Source of the DNA: JAJDFU01 sp964641965
Lineage (GTDB): Bacteria > Bacteroidota > Bacteroidia > Chitinophagales > Saprospiraceae
Direction of reading: 5' to 3'
Assembly (NCBI GenBank): GCA_964641965.1
Contig: CAZXLD010000002.1
Coordinates: forward strand, 62,001 to 126,000
DNA length: 64,000 bases
Shown: positions 17,579 through 26,599 of the stretch, piece by piece
How the letters are laid out: each line of letters starts with the position of its first letter
How positions within the stretch are numbered: the stretch's first letter is position 1
The notes under the pieces: model-generated
The model's input: only the letters and a program-made list of their open reading frames with translations
Told to the model about the DNA's origin: nothing
The model's database searches: none
Translations under genes and position numbers: made by a program

Positions 17579-18370
17579 TTAAGGTTTTCTCCACTCTTTT
17601 CGTTGGAGTACCCCAAGTCCGAAAAGGGCATAATCAAAACGGACGGGATCACTGGGATCGATTTCCTTTAGTGTTCTTGTCAGCTCCAAGGCCGCCTTCC
17701 AGTCAGTTTGTTTTCGCTTAATCAGACCTAGTCGACGTGCTACTCGGTCCACATGTACGTCCAGTGGCATTAATAGTTGATCCGGCCGAATGGATCGCCA
17801 ACAACCAAAATCAACCCCGGCATCGTCTGATCGTACCATCCACCGCAAAAACATATTCAATCGCTTACAGGTGGATTTCCGGATGGGCGTGGCCACGTGC
17901 TTGCGCGTCCGGCTGGGTGCCTCAGGCAGGGAGAAAAAGTAATCATGAAAACGAATAAGTGCAGGACCAACATGTTCATCCGATTCACTCAGCCCGGCAG
18001 TAAAAGCTGTTTCCAAGGTTTCGTGTCGGCGATAATAGTGTTGAAAAAATTCAAGAAAATATAGCGTATCGGTTGTGTTAAACGTCCTGTGCTTGAAGGA
18101 TAAAAAGCGAGCCCTATCTGCTTCCGAGTGATCAAGTATAAACCGATAAGGTTGCCCCTCCATAAGCGCTACGAGTTCACGCCCTTTGGCTAAAATAGTC
18201 TTTCGCTGTCCCCAGGCTAGCATAGCTACCCAAAAACCAATGATCTCCTTGTCTTGTAATTGGTCGAACTGGCTGGGAAGGCTGATCGGGTCCTCTTCGA
18301 TAAAACTTGATCGGTTAAATCGATTGGCTTCAGTAATAAGAATTTGCTGTATTTCAGGGGGGATTGGCAT
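17579..18370 (-). CDS. TIGR02757 family protein (HhH/DNA-glycosylase-like)
   Basis: A 263-residue protein of a family conserved across Bacteroidota and some other phyla. Recognisable features are the start region ANRFNRSSFIEEDPISLPSQF, KEIIGFWVAMLAWGQRKTI, and the C-terminal helix-hairpin-helix-like half with KRLNMFLRWMVRSDD...DFGCW, LLMPLDVHVDRVARRLGL and the ending DYALFGLGV. The second half resembles base-excision DNA glycosylases, so a DNA repair or nucleic acid role is suspected but has not been shown for the family. Stand-alone gene. Confidence 0.85.
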   Translation of the reverse strand: MPIPPEIQQILITEANRFNRSSFIEEDPISLPSQFDQLQDKEIIGFWVAMLAWGQRKTILAKGRELVALMEGQPYRFILDHSEADRARFLSFKHRTFNTTDTLYFLEFFQHYYRRHETLETAFTAGLSESDEHVGPALIRFHDYFFSLPEAPSRTRKHVATPIRKSTCKRLNMFLRWMVRSDDAGVDFGCWRSIRPDQLLMPLDVHVDRVARRLGLIKRKQTDWKAALELTRTLKEIDPSDPVRFDYALFGLGVLQRKEWRKP

Positions 18371-18491
18371 TTTCAGAGCAGCAAAGTGAAAATTTCTTTC
18401 GTTATCCAGATACTAATTCCATTGAACTTATGTCAGCCACACTAACCTATACCATACTTCTTGCTGCTATTTATCTTTCTCGGAAAGCTTT

Positions 18492-19268
18492 TCAGGCTTG
18501 AACCTTTTCTGTCGCTTCCTTTTTTGGTGATCGGTACAACGAGTATGCTCCAAGTCCATGGCGCTGGAAGAAATGTAGTGTTGACACCCTGAGGACACCC
18601 AGCCCATACTTTACACTTCTGCGAAAGTTTATGGAAGAAGCTTCCTCAAAATACTTGGTTGGACAGGTGACCTCAGCAATGTGAAACCCCGCATAGATAA
18701 TCTGGGAAAGCATCTCGTTATCGAAGACAAAGTCGTCGGAATTATTATTGTAATCAATTCCCTCAAGAACTTCCCTGCTGAATGCCCTATATCCGGTGTG
18801 GTACTCACTTAGTTTATAGTTGACCAACAGGTTTTGCACCAGGGTTAGAAATCGGTTGGCAACATATTTGTAAACCGGCATTCCACCCGCCAGCGCCCCT
18901 CTACCGAGAATTCGACTGCCGAGAACTACCGGATACAGGTTCTCACCGATTATATTGACCATGGCTGGAATAAGCTTGGGAGTATATTGGTAGTCGGGAT
19001 GAAGCATAATCACAATGTCACCCCCCAATTCTAATGCCTTGTTATACAAACTTTTTTGATTGCCTCCATATCCTTTGTTTTGTTCATGGATAATCACATG
19101 CGCAATTCCTATCTGCTGCGCTAGCTCCGATGTATTATCTCGGGAGGCATCGTCGCACAAAACAACTTCGTCCACCAGGTCAAAGGGAATTTCCCGATAC
19201 GTCTTCTCAAGGGTACGCGCTGCATTATAAGCAGGCAGCACCACAATCACTTTTTTACCGTTGTACAT
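18492..19268 (-). CDS. Family 2 glycosyltransferase (DPM1-like)
   Basis: A 258-residue GT-A fold enzyme. It begins KVIVVLPAYNAARTLEKTY, has the nucleotide-binding VLCDDASRDNT (about 38-48), a metal-site variant IVIMLHPDYQYTP, the YHTGYRAFSREVLEGI acceptor-loop motif and FVFDNEMLSQI. This is the dolichyl/polyprenyl-phosphate sugar transferase-like subgroup, with no C-terminal membrane helices. The frame is open to 19310, but ATG 19268 (MYNGKKVIVVL) fits the family's normal N-terminus; an upstream start would add 14 residues. Acts at the cytoplasmic membrane; the sugar and acceptor are not known. Divergent from the next gene. Confidence 0.88.
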   Translation of the reverse strand: MYNGKKVIVVLPAYNAARTLEKTYREIPFDLVDEVVLCDDASRDNTSELAQQIGIAHVIIHEQNKGYGGNQKSLYNKALELGGDIVIMLHPDYQYTPKLIPAMVNIIGENLYPVVLGSRILGRGALAGGMPVYKYVANRFLTLVQNLLVNYKLSEYHTGYRAFSREVLEGIDYNNNSDDFVFDNEMLSQIIYAGFHIAEVTCPTKYFEEASSINFRRSVKYGLGVLRVSTLHFFQRHGLGAYSLYRSPKKEATEKVQA

Positions 19269-19377
19269 GACCGCAAAAATAAACTTTTGCCCTAAAGGAC
19301 GATAAATCATTAAATCGCAATAATCCCTAAACTATTTTAAGCTACAATCATTCCTAGTCGAAAAAGGAAGAGTCAAT

Positions 19378-20127
19378 ATGGTCAAGATATTAAAATGGGT
19401 CGGTGGGGTTGTGTTAGCGCTCCTGCTCTTGGTCGTTTTGCTGGGTTGGATTGCACACCGTCCTTATCCAGAAATTCAACCTGGCCCCGAGGCAGATGAG
19501 TTGGCACATAAAATGATGGCAGCTGTAAATAAACCGGCTTGGGACTCTACAAAATGGGTTTCCTGGACCTTCATGGGATTACACAGCTTTGTCTGGAATA
19601 AGGAGGAGCATTTGGTTCAAGCAGAATGGGATAAGTACAGAGTGATCCTGGAACCGAATACACTTAATGGAAAAGTTTGGAAAGAGCAGATTCCGGTTTC
19701 CGGCGCAGAGGCAAAGGAAGTGATCAAAAAAGCATACGCCTTTTTTACCAATGACGCTTTTTGGCTCAATGCCGTAGTGAAAGCCTTTGATCCGGGAACC
19801 ACCCGATCACTTGTCCAACTCGAAGATGGGAGGGTAGGATTAATGGTTAAATATAATTCAGGAGGAGTGACTCCAGGCGATTCTTACCTCTGGATATTGG
19901 ACGATGAAGGTATGCCGGAGTCTTGGCGAATGTGGGTGAGCGTGTTGCCCATTGGGGGCATAGAAACAAGCTGGGAAGAATGGGTGACCCTGCCAACGGG
20001 TGCTAAAGTTGCTACCTGGCATGGGGGAGCACTGGGCAAACAATTCGGAGTTCGAATTTCGAATTTGAAAGGAGGGATGACATTGGAAGATATAGGCTTG
20101 GAACAAGATCCCTTCCAGGGTTTTTAG
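19378..20127 (+). CDS. Membrane-anchored protein of unknown function
   Basis: A 249-residue protein with an uncleaved N-terminal anchor (about residues 6-27, VGGVVLALLLLVVLLGWIA) followed by a soluble domain rich in Trp (WTFMGLHSFVW, WDKYRV, WKEQIP). I do not recognise a domain. The repeated W-rich beta pattern and length suggest a LolA- or START-like extracytoplasmic fold, but that is guesswork. It ends 7 bp from the convergent DUF5606 gene. Confidence 0.7.
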   Translation: MVKILKWVGGVVLALLLLVVLLGWIAHRPYPEIQPGPEADELAHKMMAAVNKPAWDSTKWVSWTFMGLHSFVWNKEEHLVQAEWDKYRVILEPNTLNGKVWKEQIPVSGAEAKEVIKKAYAFFTNDAFWLNAVVKAFDPGTTRSLVQLEDGRVGLMVKYNSGGVTPGDSYLWILDDEGMPESWRMWVSVLPIGGIETSWEEWVTLPTGAKVATWHGGALGKQFGVRISNLKGGMTLEDIGLEQDPFQGF

Positions 20128-20133
20128 AGCTGT

Positions 20134-20547
20134 TCACTCTTCCTCCTCACTACCGAGTTCATCGCCAGTCCATCCATGCGCCTGTAGAAAGTCAAACCAG
20201 GAAATGATCTTTTTGATATCTTTTGGGTAGACGCGCTCCTTATCATAGTTGGGTAGCACATCATCAAAGTATTCGAAAAGTTCCTCTCGGGAGGAATTTG
20301 GTTCGACGGGAGGATTGTCCTGTATCTGATCCTTCATGTTGCGAAAGACATCTTTGAGGGGCACAGAATCACCATCATCCGTGAAAATACCAATGGAGGC
20401 AAGTGGGGTGAAGTTGTGTTTGCGGGCAGATGCAAACCGCCGTTTCCCAGTTTCCAGGTCTTCAATGATCAGACCATTGCTCCGGTTGGCAGCCATTTTG
20501 TAAAGCCCAGGCAACCCACTGACTGCAACCAGTTCTTCCAAGTTCAT
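20134..20547 (-). CDS. DUF5606 conserved protein
   Basis: A 137-residue cytoplasmic protein that begins MNLEELVAVSGLPGLYKMAA, as DUF5606 proteins characteristically do, followed by a short SH3-like beta domain (LIIEDLETGKRRFASARK, TPLASIGIFTDD) and an acidic C-terminal half. The family is almost universal in Bacteroidota, with unknown function. It lies about 110 bp downstream of... the fused E1 gene is on its right in the same orientation, so both could share a transcript. Confidence 0.85.
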   Translation of the reverse strand: MNLEELVAVSGLPGLYKMAANRSNGLIIEDLETGKRRFASARKHNFTPLASIGIFTDDGDSVPLKDVFRNMKDQIQDNPPVEPNSSREELFEYFDDVLPNYDKERVYPKDIKKIISWFDFLQAHGWTGDELGSEEEE

Positions 20548-20656
20548 CTTTTCCTTTTTTGCCGGGCAAAACTACCCCATTTTTTACAGATGTTCGAGCA
20601 GGTTATCGGATTTGAGTCAGGAATTTAACCTCAATTGGAAGCAAACCGCAATTAAC

Positions 20657-22654
20657 CTAGTAGGCTACTAAGCGTTCCACAGCCTCTTGAAGTCTACCAA
20701 CTGGCAGGAATGCTTCTTCCAAAGATTTTGCAAATGGAACCGGAGTGTCCAAGCTCCCAACTCGGATAATCGGGCCATCCAGCATTTCAAACAAGTGTTC
20801 GCCAATGTAAGCCGAAAGTTCACCACCAAATCCTCCGAATAAGGTGTCTTCATGCAAAATGATAACCTTACCGGTTTTCGATACGGTTTCCTGGATGGCT
20901 TCTGTATCCAAAGGAAGGAGGGTTCTTAGGTCGAGGATATCACCACTTATATCCAGCTCAGCAAGAGTTTTGTACGCCCAATGAACACCCATGCCATAGG
21001 TGATGATGCTCAATTGGTCTCCACTTTGATGGAGTTTTGCTTTACCAATAGGGGTTGAATAATAACCGGAAGGAACTTCCCCACTTAAGCTCCGATACAA
21101 GGCTTTGTGTTCGAAGAATAGAACTGGATTCGGATCTTCAAAGGCAGCAAGCAGGAGCCCCTTCGCATCCGCCGGAGTAGCAGGATAAACTACTTTCAAG
21201 CCGGGCGTATGCGTAAACCAGGCTTCGTTGCTTTGTGAATGAAAGGGACCTGCTCCGACACCTGCTCCCGTAGGCATCCGAATAACGACATCTGCGGTTT
21301 GCCCCCATCGGTAGTGTAGCTTTGCCAGGTTGTTTACAATCTGATTGAATCCACAGCTAACGAAATCGGCAAACTGCATCTCAACCATGGCTTTATATCC
21401 CTTTAAACCAAGGCCGAGGCCTGCTCCGATAATGGCACTCTCGCATAACGGGGTATTCCGTACCCGTTCTGGTCCAAATGTATCCATAAGGCCGTCCGTC
21501 ACCTTGAATACCCCGCCATAAGCTCCGATGTCTTGTCCCATTAAGACCAGATTAGGGTGTAATGCCATTGCTTCATTCAGGCTCTCCGCTATTGCATCTA
21601 CAAACCGAAGTTCTTTGGTTGAATTGTTCTGCGGTGGGGTAGGTGGAGGGGCTGGGGCATATACATCGCCAATTTCTACATCCAGGCTAGGCTTTGGAGC
21701 AGATGCCGCAAAGGCGATGTCCAGCCCTGCTTGTATTTGATCTTTAATGGTTTTTCGGATTTCTTGGACGGCTTCTTCATCCAAAACTCCTTTTTGGATC
21801 AGGTAAGCTTCAAAAGTCTTTACCGGATCGCGATAAGACCACTGATCCATCAGTTCCTGAGGTACGTATTTCGTACCGGAAGCCTCCTCATGGCCTCTCA
21901 TCCGAAAGGTCATGCATTCCAGAAGCACGGGTTCTGGTTTTTGAAGCATTTCTTCCCTAAGCGTTCGAATGGTTTGGTAAACCTCTAGCAGGTTATTACC
22001 ATCGATTGTTAGACTTCGCATTCCGTAGCCGGGCCCTCGGTCGGCTATCTGATTGCATTTGTATTGCTCAGCTACTGGGGTAGATAGGCCGTACCCATTG
22101 TTTTCTATCAGGAAAATAACGGGGAGTTGCCAGACAGCCGCTACGTTTAAGGCCTCGTGAAACTCTCCCTCGCTTGTACCACCTTCTCCGGTAAAGGCAA
22201 GGGTTATTTTATGTTCCCCGATCAGTTTGGAGGCTAGTGCAGCCCCGCCTGCTAGGGAAAGCTGAGGGCCTAAGTGGGAAATCATGCCCACAATCCCATG
22301 TTCAAGGCTTCCAAAATGAAAAGAACGGTCCCGGCCTTTGGTAAAGCCCTCAGGTTTGCCTTGCCACTGTGCAAATAGTCGATCAAGGGGAACTTTTCGT
22401 GAAGTAAAGACCCCAAGGTTGCGGTGCAGGGTGAAAATGAGTTCGTCCGGGTCCAAAGCTAAGCTGGCACCTACTGAGATCGCTTCCTGCCCCATTCCGG
22501 AGAACCATTTGCTGATTCTCCCTTGCCGGAGCAGAATAAGCATCTTTTCTTCGATGAGACGAGGTAAGAGTAACTTATTGAAAAATTCTTTCAACTGGTC
22601 GTCAGGTAAAGGATACGACTCATAGCGGATGCTTTCAGAAACATAGGTGGGCAT
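20657..22654 (-). CDS. 2-oxoacid dehydrogenase E1 component, fused alpha and beta subunits
   Basis: A 665-residue thiamine diphosphate enzyme. The N-terminal half is an E1-alpha (KMLILLRQGRISKWFSGMGQEA, then LAFTGEGGTSEGEFHEALNVAAVWQLPVIF, the ThDP-binding GDG...N motif in GEGG variant form), joined through a Pro-rich linker (about residues 335-345, APAPPPTPPQ) to an E1-beta (LVLMGQDIGAYGGVFKVTDGL, EMQFADF, MPTGAGVGAGPFHSQSNEAWF). The pattern fits the branched-chain 2-oxoacid dehydrogenase E1 rather than pyruvate dehydrogenase; the E2 and E3 genes are not in the window. The frame is open to 22717, but ATG 22654 (MPTYVSES) is preferred because the first 21 extra residues look non-conserved. 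Confidence 0.9.
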   Translation of the reverse strand: MPTYVSESIRYESYPLPDDQLKEFFNKLLLPRLIEEKMLILLRQGRISKWFSGMGQEAISVGASLALDPDELIFTLHRNLGVFTSRKVPLDRLFAQWQGKPEGFTKGRDRSFHFGSLEHGIVGMISHLGPQLSLAGGAALASKLIGEHKITLAFTGEGGTSEGEFHEALNVAAVWQLPVIFLIENNGYGLSTPVAEQYKCNQIADRGPGYGMRSLTIDGNNLLEVYQTIRTLREEMLQKPEPVLLECMTFRMRGHEEASGTKYVPQELMDQWSYRDPVKTFEAYLIQKGVLDEEAVQEIRKTIKDQIQAGLDIAFAASAPKPSLDVEIGDVYAPAPPPTPPQNNSTKELRFVDAIAESLNEAMALHPNLVLMGQDIGAYGGVFKVTDGLMDTFGPERVRNTPLCESAIIGAGLGLGLKGYKAMVEMQFADFVSCGFNQIVNNLAKLHYRWGQTADVVIRMPTGAGVGAGPFHSQSNEAWFTHTPGLKVVYPATPADAKGLLLAAFEDPNPVLFFEHKALYRSLSGEVPSGYYSTPIGKAKLHQSGDQLSIITYGMGVHWAYKTLAELDISGDILDLRTLLPLDTEAIQETVSKTGKVIILHEDTLFGGFGGELSAYIGEHLFEMLDGPIIRVGSLDTPVPFAKSLEEAFLPVGRLQEAVERLVAY

Positions 22655-22807
22655 ATGGCCTGGACTTGAATAGGAAAATTGAAAAAGCAAGGTTGAAAAA
22701 ATCCTACGCTTGGACAAGCTAAATGCGTCTTCCCTTCGAATTGTCCCGACTGGACCAAACTATTAATTCCTCGTTCTCGTTCAGATGCTAAATCAAAACC
22801 ATTAACC

Positions 22808-23653
22808 ATGCACACAATGATGAGATTCGGAATGCTTTCCCTTTTAATCCTGTCTTTTTCAGTTGCTGCCTGTGTAAATACAGCAACCAAAGGAGGTAAG
22901 AATCAAGAGGAAGGGATGGCCCAATTTGCCAATGACCCGGAATTCAAGGAAAAACACGATGGACCCACCGAAGCAACCCCTACCGGGGCAGGCGAGATGA
23001 TCCGTTTTGCAACTCCGGATGGTAAGGATGCCGGAGCCTATGCCTTGATGGCCGAAAATGCGAACAAGTATTTGATCGTTGTCCACGAGTGGTGGGGGTT
23101 AAATGATAACATCAAAGCGGAGGCTGAGCATTACTTCAAGTCCCTCGAAGGGGTGAATGTCCTGGCGATTGATATATACGATGGAAAGGTGGCCACCAAT
23201 CCGGATGATGCCGGAAAATATATGCAAGGAGTTGCTGAGGATCGGGCAAAAGCTATTGTTCAGGGTGCGTTAACTAAAGCTGGAGCAGAGGCCGAGATTG
23301 CTACGATCGGCTGGTGTTTTGGCGGCGGCTGGTCCTTGAAAACCTCCATCATGGCTGGAGATCGGGCAGCAGGCTGCGTTATGTATTATGGGATGCCGGT
23401 TCAGACTGTAGATGCACTGAAACCCTTACAGACGGATATCTTGGGAATCTTTGCCACCCAAGATCAGTGGATCAACCCGGATGTGGTTTCTAATTTTAAG
23501 AAAATTGCCGATGAAGCCGGGAAGGATCTGCAAATTCACAACTTCGACGCAGGTCACGCATTTGCAAATCCATCTAATCCAAAATTTGACGAAGAGGCCG
23601 CAAAGAAAGCTAACCAGTTGGCCTTGGACTTTCTTAAAAAAAGATTGTCTTGA
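22808..23653 (+). CDS. Dienelactone hydrolase family lipoprotein
   Basis: A 281-residue alpha/beta hydrolase carrying a lipoprotein signal (lipobox VAAC, Cys at about residue 22). The mature part has the DLH core: YLIVVHEWWGLNDNIKAEAEHY, the nucleophile elbow IGWCFGGGWSL with catalytic Cys in place of Ser, then ATQDQWINPDVV with the acid and FDAGHAFANPSN with the His. The Cys-Asp-His triad is the hallmark of dienelactone hydrolases. Substrate unknown; lipid anchoring places it in the envelope. Divergent from the E1 gene and convergent with the PBP. Confidence 0.9.
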   Translation: MHTMMRFGMLSLLILSFSVAACVNTATKGGKNQEEGMAQFANDPEFKEKHDGPTEATPTGAGEMIRFATPDGKDAGAYALMAENANKYLIVVHEWWGLNDNIKAEAEHYFKSLEGVNVLAIDIYDGKVATNPDDAGKYMQGVAEDRAKAIVQGALTKAGAEAEIATIGWCFGGGWSLKTSIMAGDRAAGCVMYYGMPVQTVDALKPLQTDILGIFATQDQWINPDVVSNFKKIADEAGKDLQIHNFDAGHAFANPSNPKFDEEAAKKANQLALDFLKKRLS

Positions 23654-23660
23654 TAATCGG

Positions 23661-23697
23661 CCGGGTATATTTTTTGGGCAGCAAAGGATATGCCCGG
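23661..23697. terminator. Hairpin between convergent DLH and PBP genes
   Basis: CCGGGTATA (23661-23669) and TATGCCCGG (23689-23697) pair over 9 bp with one G-T wobble. It lies 8 bp after the hydrolase stop and 6 bp from the PBP stop, with a T-rich stretch (five T from 23707) further on in the plus direction. Probable shared transcript end. Confidence 0.5.
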
Positions 23698-23702
23698 TCA
23701 TC

Positions 23703-26252
23703 TCAATTTTTCCCCTTATCCCCAAACAAGACTCTGCTCCAATAGTCTTTTCTTTTTCTTCTTCGCTCTTCTCGTTTGAGCCTCCGTTCATTCAGATCCT
23801 GCATGCGTTGGAAATACTCCTGTTCCGTTTCATTTCTCCTGCGCGGTTTAAGTTTGAGGCTGTAGGACCCTTCAGCCTGCGCACTTTCCTGATACCATCT
23901 ATTGAAAAATCCTGGATTTTCCTGGTAATCCGGCCAAAAATCAGCTAATACCGGCAACTCATCCAGATAAGGCGGACATGCCATGTAAGCTAAAAGTGTA
24001 TCGGAGGGAGGAGTAAAAGCACCTTGGGCCCATCTTCTTGTCTGTCGGTTGCGTACCAGTTTTTGCATAAATCTGCCCCAAATCGGAAGAGCTGTACTCG
24101 CTCCCTGCCCCTTCCTGAGCGTTCTAAAATGTACGTTTGCTGACTCGGCGCCCACCCAGGCTCCTGCCACCAAGCGAGGGGTGTAGCCTATAAACCAACC
24201 ATCAGTCTGATTCTGTGTAGTACCAGTTTTACCAGCAATAGGGCCCCTTAGCTTGAACGAATACCGCAATCTTCTTGCAGTGCCACTATCCACAACGGAT
24301 TCCAGCATTTTTGTGATGACTTGAGCATGCTTGGCGGGTAATACTTGATCAAAAGTGGCAGGATCAGGCCTGGAAATTTCAACAATTACCTTGCCTGAAG
24401 CCGTTTCGATTCGATCCAAAAAATGAAGGCTGGGACGGCGTCCCTCCCCAGCCAGGGTAGCAAAGACGGTGGCCATCTCCCAAAGTGAAGCATCAGTAGT
24501 TCCTAATGCCATCGAAGGTACAGATGGTACAGTGCCACCAATGCCCATTTCTTTTGCCAAAAGAGCGGTAGAGTCTATTCCTCCTCGTTGTAGTACAGCC
24601 ACGGATACGGTGTTTACAGATTCAGCAAGAGCTCCTTGCATGGAATAAGCCCCTTCGTATTTCCCATTGGAATTACGTGGACTCCAGTTGTCATAATCCG
24701 TTAAAGTGACCCGCCGAGACTCGGTATACTCGCAGGGAAGCATACCTGCATTTAAGGCTTGAGCGTAGACAATTGGTTTGAAAACTGAACCGATTTGCCT
24801 TCGCGAACGGACATGGTCATATTGAAAGTATCGATAATCAATCCCACCAACCCAAGCTCGTACCAAGCCTGTATTAGGTTCCACAGCCAGAAATCCCGCA
24901 TGTAATAAGTTGAGGTAGTGGCGAAGAGAATCGATGGTGCTCCAATCTCGTACTTCTTCCCGGTCTTCATTGGCCCATGAAAATACTCGCATTCGATGCG
25001 GCTTTCTCAGTTCCGTTAGAATCTGTTCTTCCGTCAGGCCTTGTTGAGCTAATTGTTTGTAAGGATTGGTCGCTCTAAGTTGAGCTAGGAATGCTCCGGT
25101 TTTTTCCCATGGCCTATTTCGTTTTCCCCAATCCTGATCAAATTCTCCCTGAAGTCTGGCCACTTGCTCCAATACGGCGTCTTCGGCAAACTGCTGTAAA
25201 CGAGCATCTAGGGTAGTGTGAACGCGAAGTCCATCCGTATTCAAGTTATAAGGCCTGCCATTCGGTTTACGGAAATCTTTCAAAAGACCTTCCACTTCAA
25301 TACGAAGTTGCTCCCTGAAATAAGTAGCCACCCCTTTTGATATTCCTTCGGCTTGATAGTCGGTTTCCATGGGGATTTGTACCAGCGAATCGGCTTCAGC
25401 AGTCGTTAGGTATCCATAGCGAAGCATTTGATGCAAGACCGTATTACGCCTGGTAAGCGCTCTTTCCGGGTGCCGCACCGGATGGTAATAAGAATTGGCC
25501 TTTAACAAACCAACAAGGACGGCTACTTCCTCAATGCGAAGTAAATGAGGCGGGCGGTTAAAATAACGCTGAGCTGCAACTTTGATACCGAAGATGTCAT
25601 CACCAAAGGGCACCGTATTAAGATAAAGCCGGATTAGTTCTTCCTTGCTGTAGGTATTTTCCAAACGCCGGGCTACAATGATTTCTCTGAATTTATTGAT
25701 GGGAAGTGCTAGCAGTAGGTAAGAATTTCGAGGGAATAAATTCTTGGCCAGTTGTTGACTGAGCGTGCTGCCTCCGCCAGAAGATTCTTTTTGCAGGAGC
25801 AGGGTTTTAACAATGACCCTTCCAACTGCCCGAAAATCAATTCCGCTATGCTCAAAAAATCGAGCGTCTTCGGTAGCCACTAGTGCGTTCACAATCGCCG
25901 GAGTAATCTCGTCAAAATCGGCATTCGTCCGATTTTCAATGTAGTACTTCCCTAATAGCACCCCATTGGCATCATAGACTTGAGAAGCAGTTGAGTTGTT
26001 AATAGTTTGAAGGTCGTGGTAGGTTGGTAATGGGCCAAAGGCGCCCAAGTACACCAAAAGCGCAAGCAATAAAAAACAAAAGACCGTAGCTGCCATGGCA
26101 AGACAGGCTAGAATAGCACCAGCAATAACAGGGTGAAATCTACCCAAATGCCTTTGGTACCGCTTGGATATCCACTGGGCAATCGCAGAGGCTTGTCGTT
26201 GGAAGGTTCCAAGTACACTGTTCCATCGGTCTTTCCAAGCCGGTGGCTCCAT
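23703..26252 (-). CDS. Class A penicillin-binding protein (PBP1A-like)
   Basis: An 849-residue bifunctional peptidoglycan synthase. A cytoplasmic tail and one membrane helix (about 43-72) precede the GT51 glycosyltransferase domain with catalytic Glu in EDARFFEHSGID and GGGSTLSQQLAKNLF, then the transpeptidase with SVFK (in RRQIGSVFKPIVYAQ), SVN (AESVNTVSVAVL) and KTGTT (AGKTGTTQNQTDGWFIGYTP). All active-site motifs are intact. The C-terminal tail is basic and low in complexity (KLKPRRRNETEQEYFQR...RRKRKDYW), a feature of many Bacteroidota PBPs. Single gene unit. Confidence 0.95.
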   Translation of the reverse strand: MEPPAWKDRWNSVLGTFQRQASAIAQWISKRYQRHLGRFHPVIAGAILACLAMAATVFCFLLLALLVYLGAFGPLPTYHDLQTINNSTASQVYDANGVLLGKYYIENRTNADFDEITPAIVNALVATEDARFFEHSGIDFRAVGRVIVKTLLLQKESSGGGSTLSQQLAKNLFPRNSYLLLALPINKFREIIVARRLENTYSKEELIRLYLNTVPFGDDIFGIKVAAQRYFNRPPHLLRIEEVAVLVGLLKANSYYHPVRHPERALTRRNTVLHQMLRYGYLTTAEADSLVQIPMETDYQAEGISKGVATYFREQLRIEVEGLLKDFRKPNGRPYNLNTDGLRVHTTLDARLQQFAEDAVLEQVARLQGEFDQDWGKRNRPWEKTGAFLAQLRATNPYKQLAQQGLTEEQILTELRKPHRMRVFSWANEDREEVRDWSTIDSLRHYLNLLHAGFLAVEPNTGLVRAWVGGIDYRYFQYDHVRSRRQIGSVFKPIVYAQALNAGMLPCEYTESRRVTLTDYDNWSPRNSNGKYEGAYSMQGALAESVNTVSVAVLQRGGIDSTALLAKEMGIGGTVPSVPSMALGTTDASLWEMATVFATLAGEGRRPSLHFLDRIETASGKVIVEISRPDPATFDQVLPAKHAQVITKMLESVVDSGTARRLRYSFKLRGPIAGKTGTTQNQTDGWFIGYTPRLVAGAWVGAESANVHFRTLRKGQGASTALPIWGRFMQKLVRNRQTRRWAQGAFTPPSDTLLAYMACPPYLDELPVLADFWPDYQENPGFFNRWYQESAQAEGSYSLKLKPRRRNETEQEYFQRMQDLNERRLKREERRRKRKDYWSRVLFGDKGKN

Positions 26253-26535
26253 ATCCGTGGTTTTCTAAGTCAAGTGATCAGAGCGCAAATTTCGGGAATA
26301 ATTCCCTACTGAACGTTAAAGTCCTCGCATCCATTTCTTTGAGAGCAAAACCAATTAGAATTTAAAATTAAACAAAATGTTTTAAAAAGTAAAACTCCAT
26401 TTCAATTAAGTCCTTAAAAGGTCCACTCAAGTTGGACTAGCCATTAGCTGAAATTGTCCAGGCAGGCAAAGATGAGAAGCCTGGGTTAGGGTGTCCATCA
26501 AACTGTCCAGCCCGGGACGTTTATCATTTTATAAG
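26253..26535. other. Gene-free region between divergent PBP and AhpD-like genes
   Basis: Left part upstream of the PBP contains an A/T-rich tract (about 26350-26420) but no convincing minus-strand TAnnTTTG box. Right part has short, imperfect repeats of TGTCCA/TGTCCAG (about 26456, 26500 and 26511) of unknown meaning. No coding frame. Confidence 0.4.
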
Positions 26536-26567
26536 TTGCAACATATATGTTTAAACATATAAATTTG
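26536..26567 (+). promoter_or_regulatory. Promoter of the AhpD-like gene
   Basis: TTG (26536-26538), a 21-bp spacer and TAAATTTG (26560-26567), a perfect match to the Bacteroidota consensus. The start site would be about 26572-26576, leaving a leader of roughly 25 nt before the ATG at 26600. Confidence 0.65.
26544..26561. promoter_or_regulatory. Perfect 18-bp palindrome, probable MarR operator
   Basis: TATATGTTTAAACATATA reads the same on both strands. It lies between the -33 and -7 boxes and overlaps the -7 box by two bases, so bound protein would block RNA polymerase. A MarR-family regulator is encoded one gene downstream, and palindromes of this size and A/T content are typical MarR sites; the match to this MarR is inferred from position. 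Confidence 0.6.
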
Positions 26568-26599
26568 TACTGTATTCATCACATAAAAAACAATGCACC

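Noticed and set aside
23426..23948. Open frames over the convergent end of the hydrolase and PBP genes (both strands)
   Set aside because: They are shadows spanning two recognised genes and the hairpin between them.
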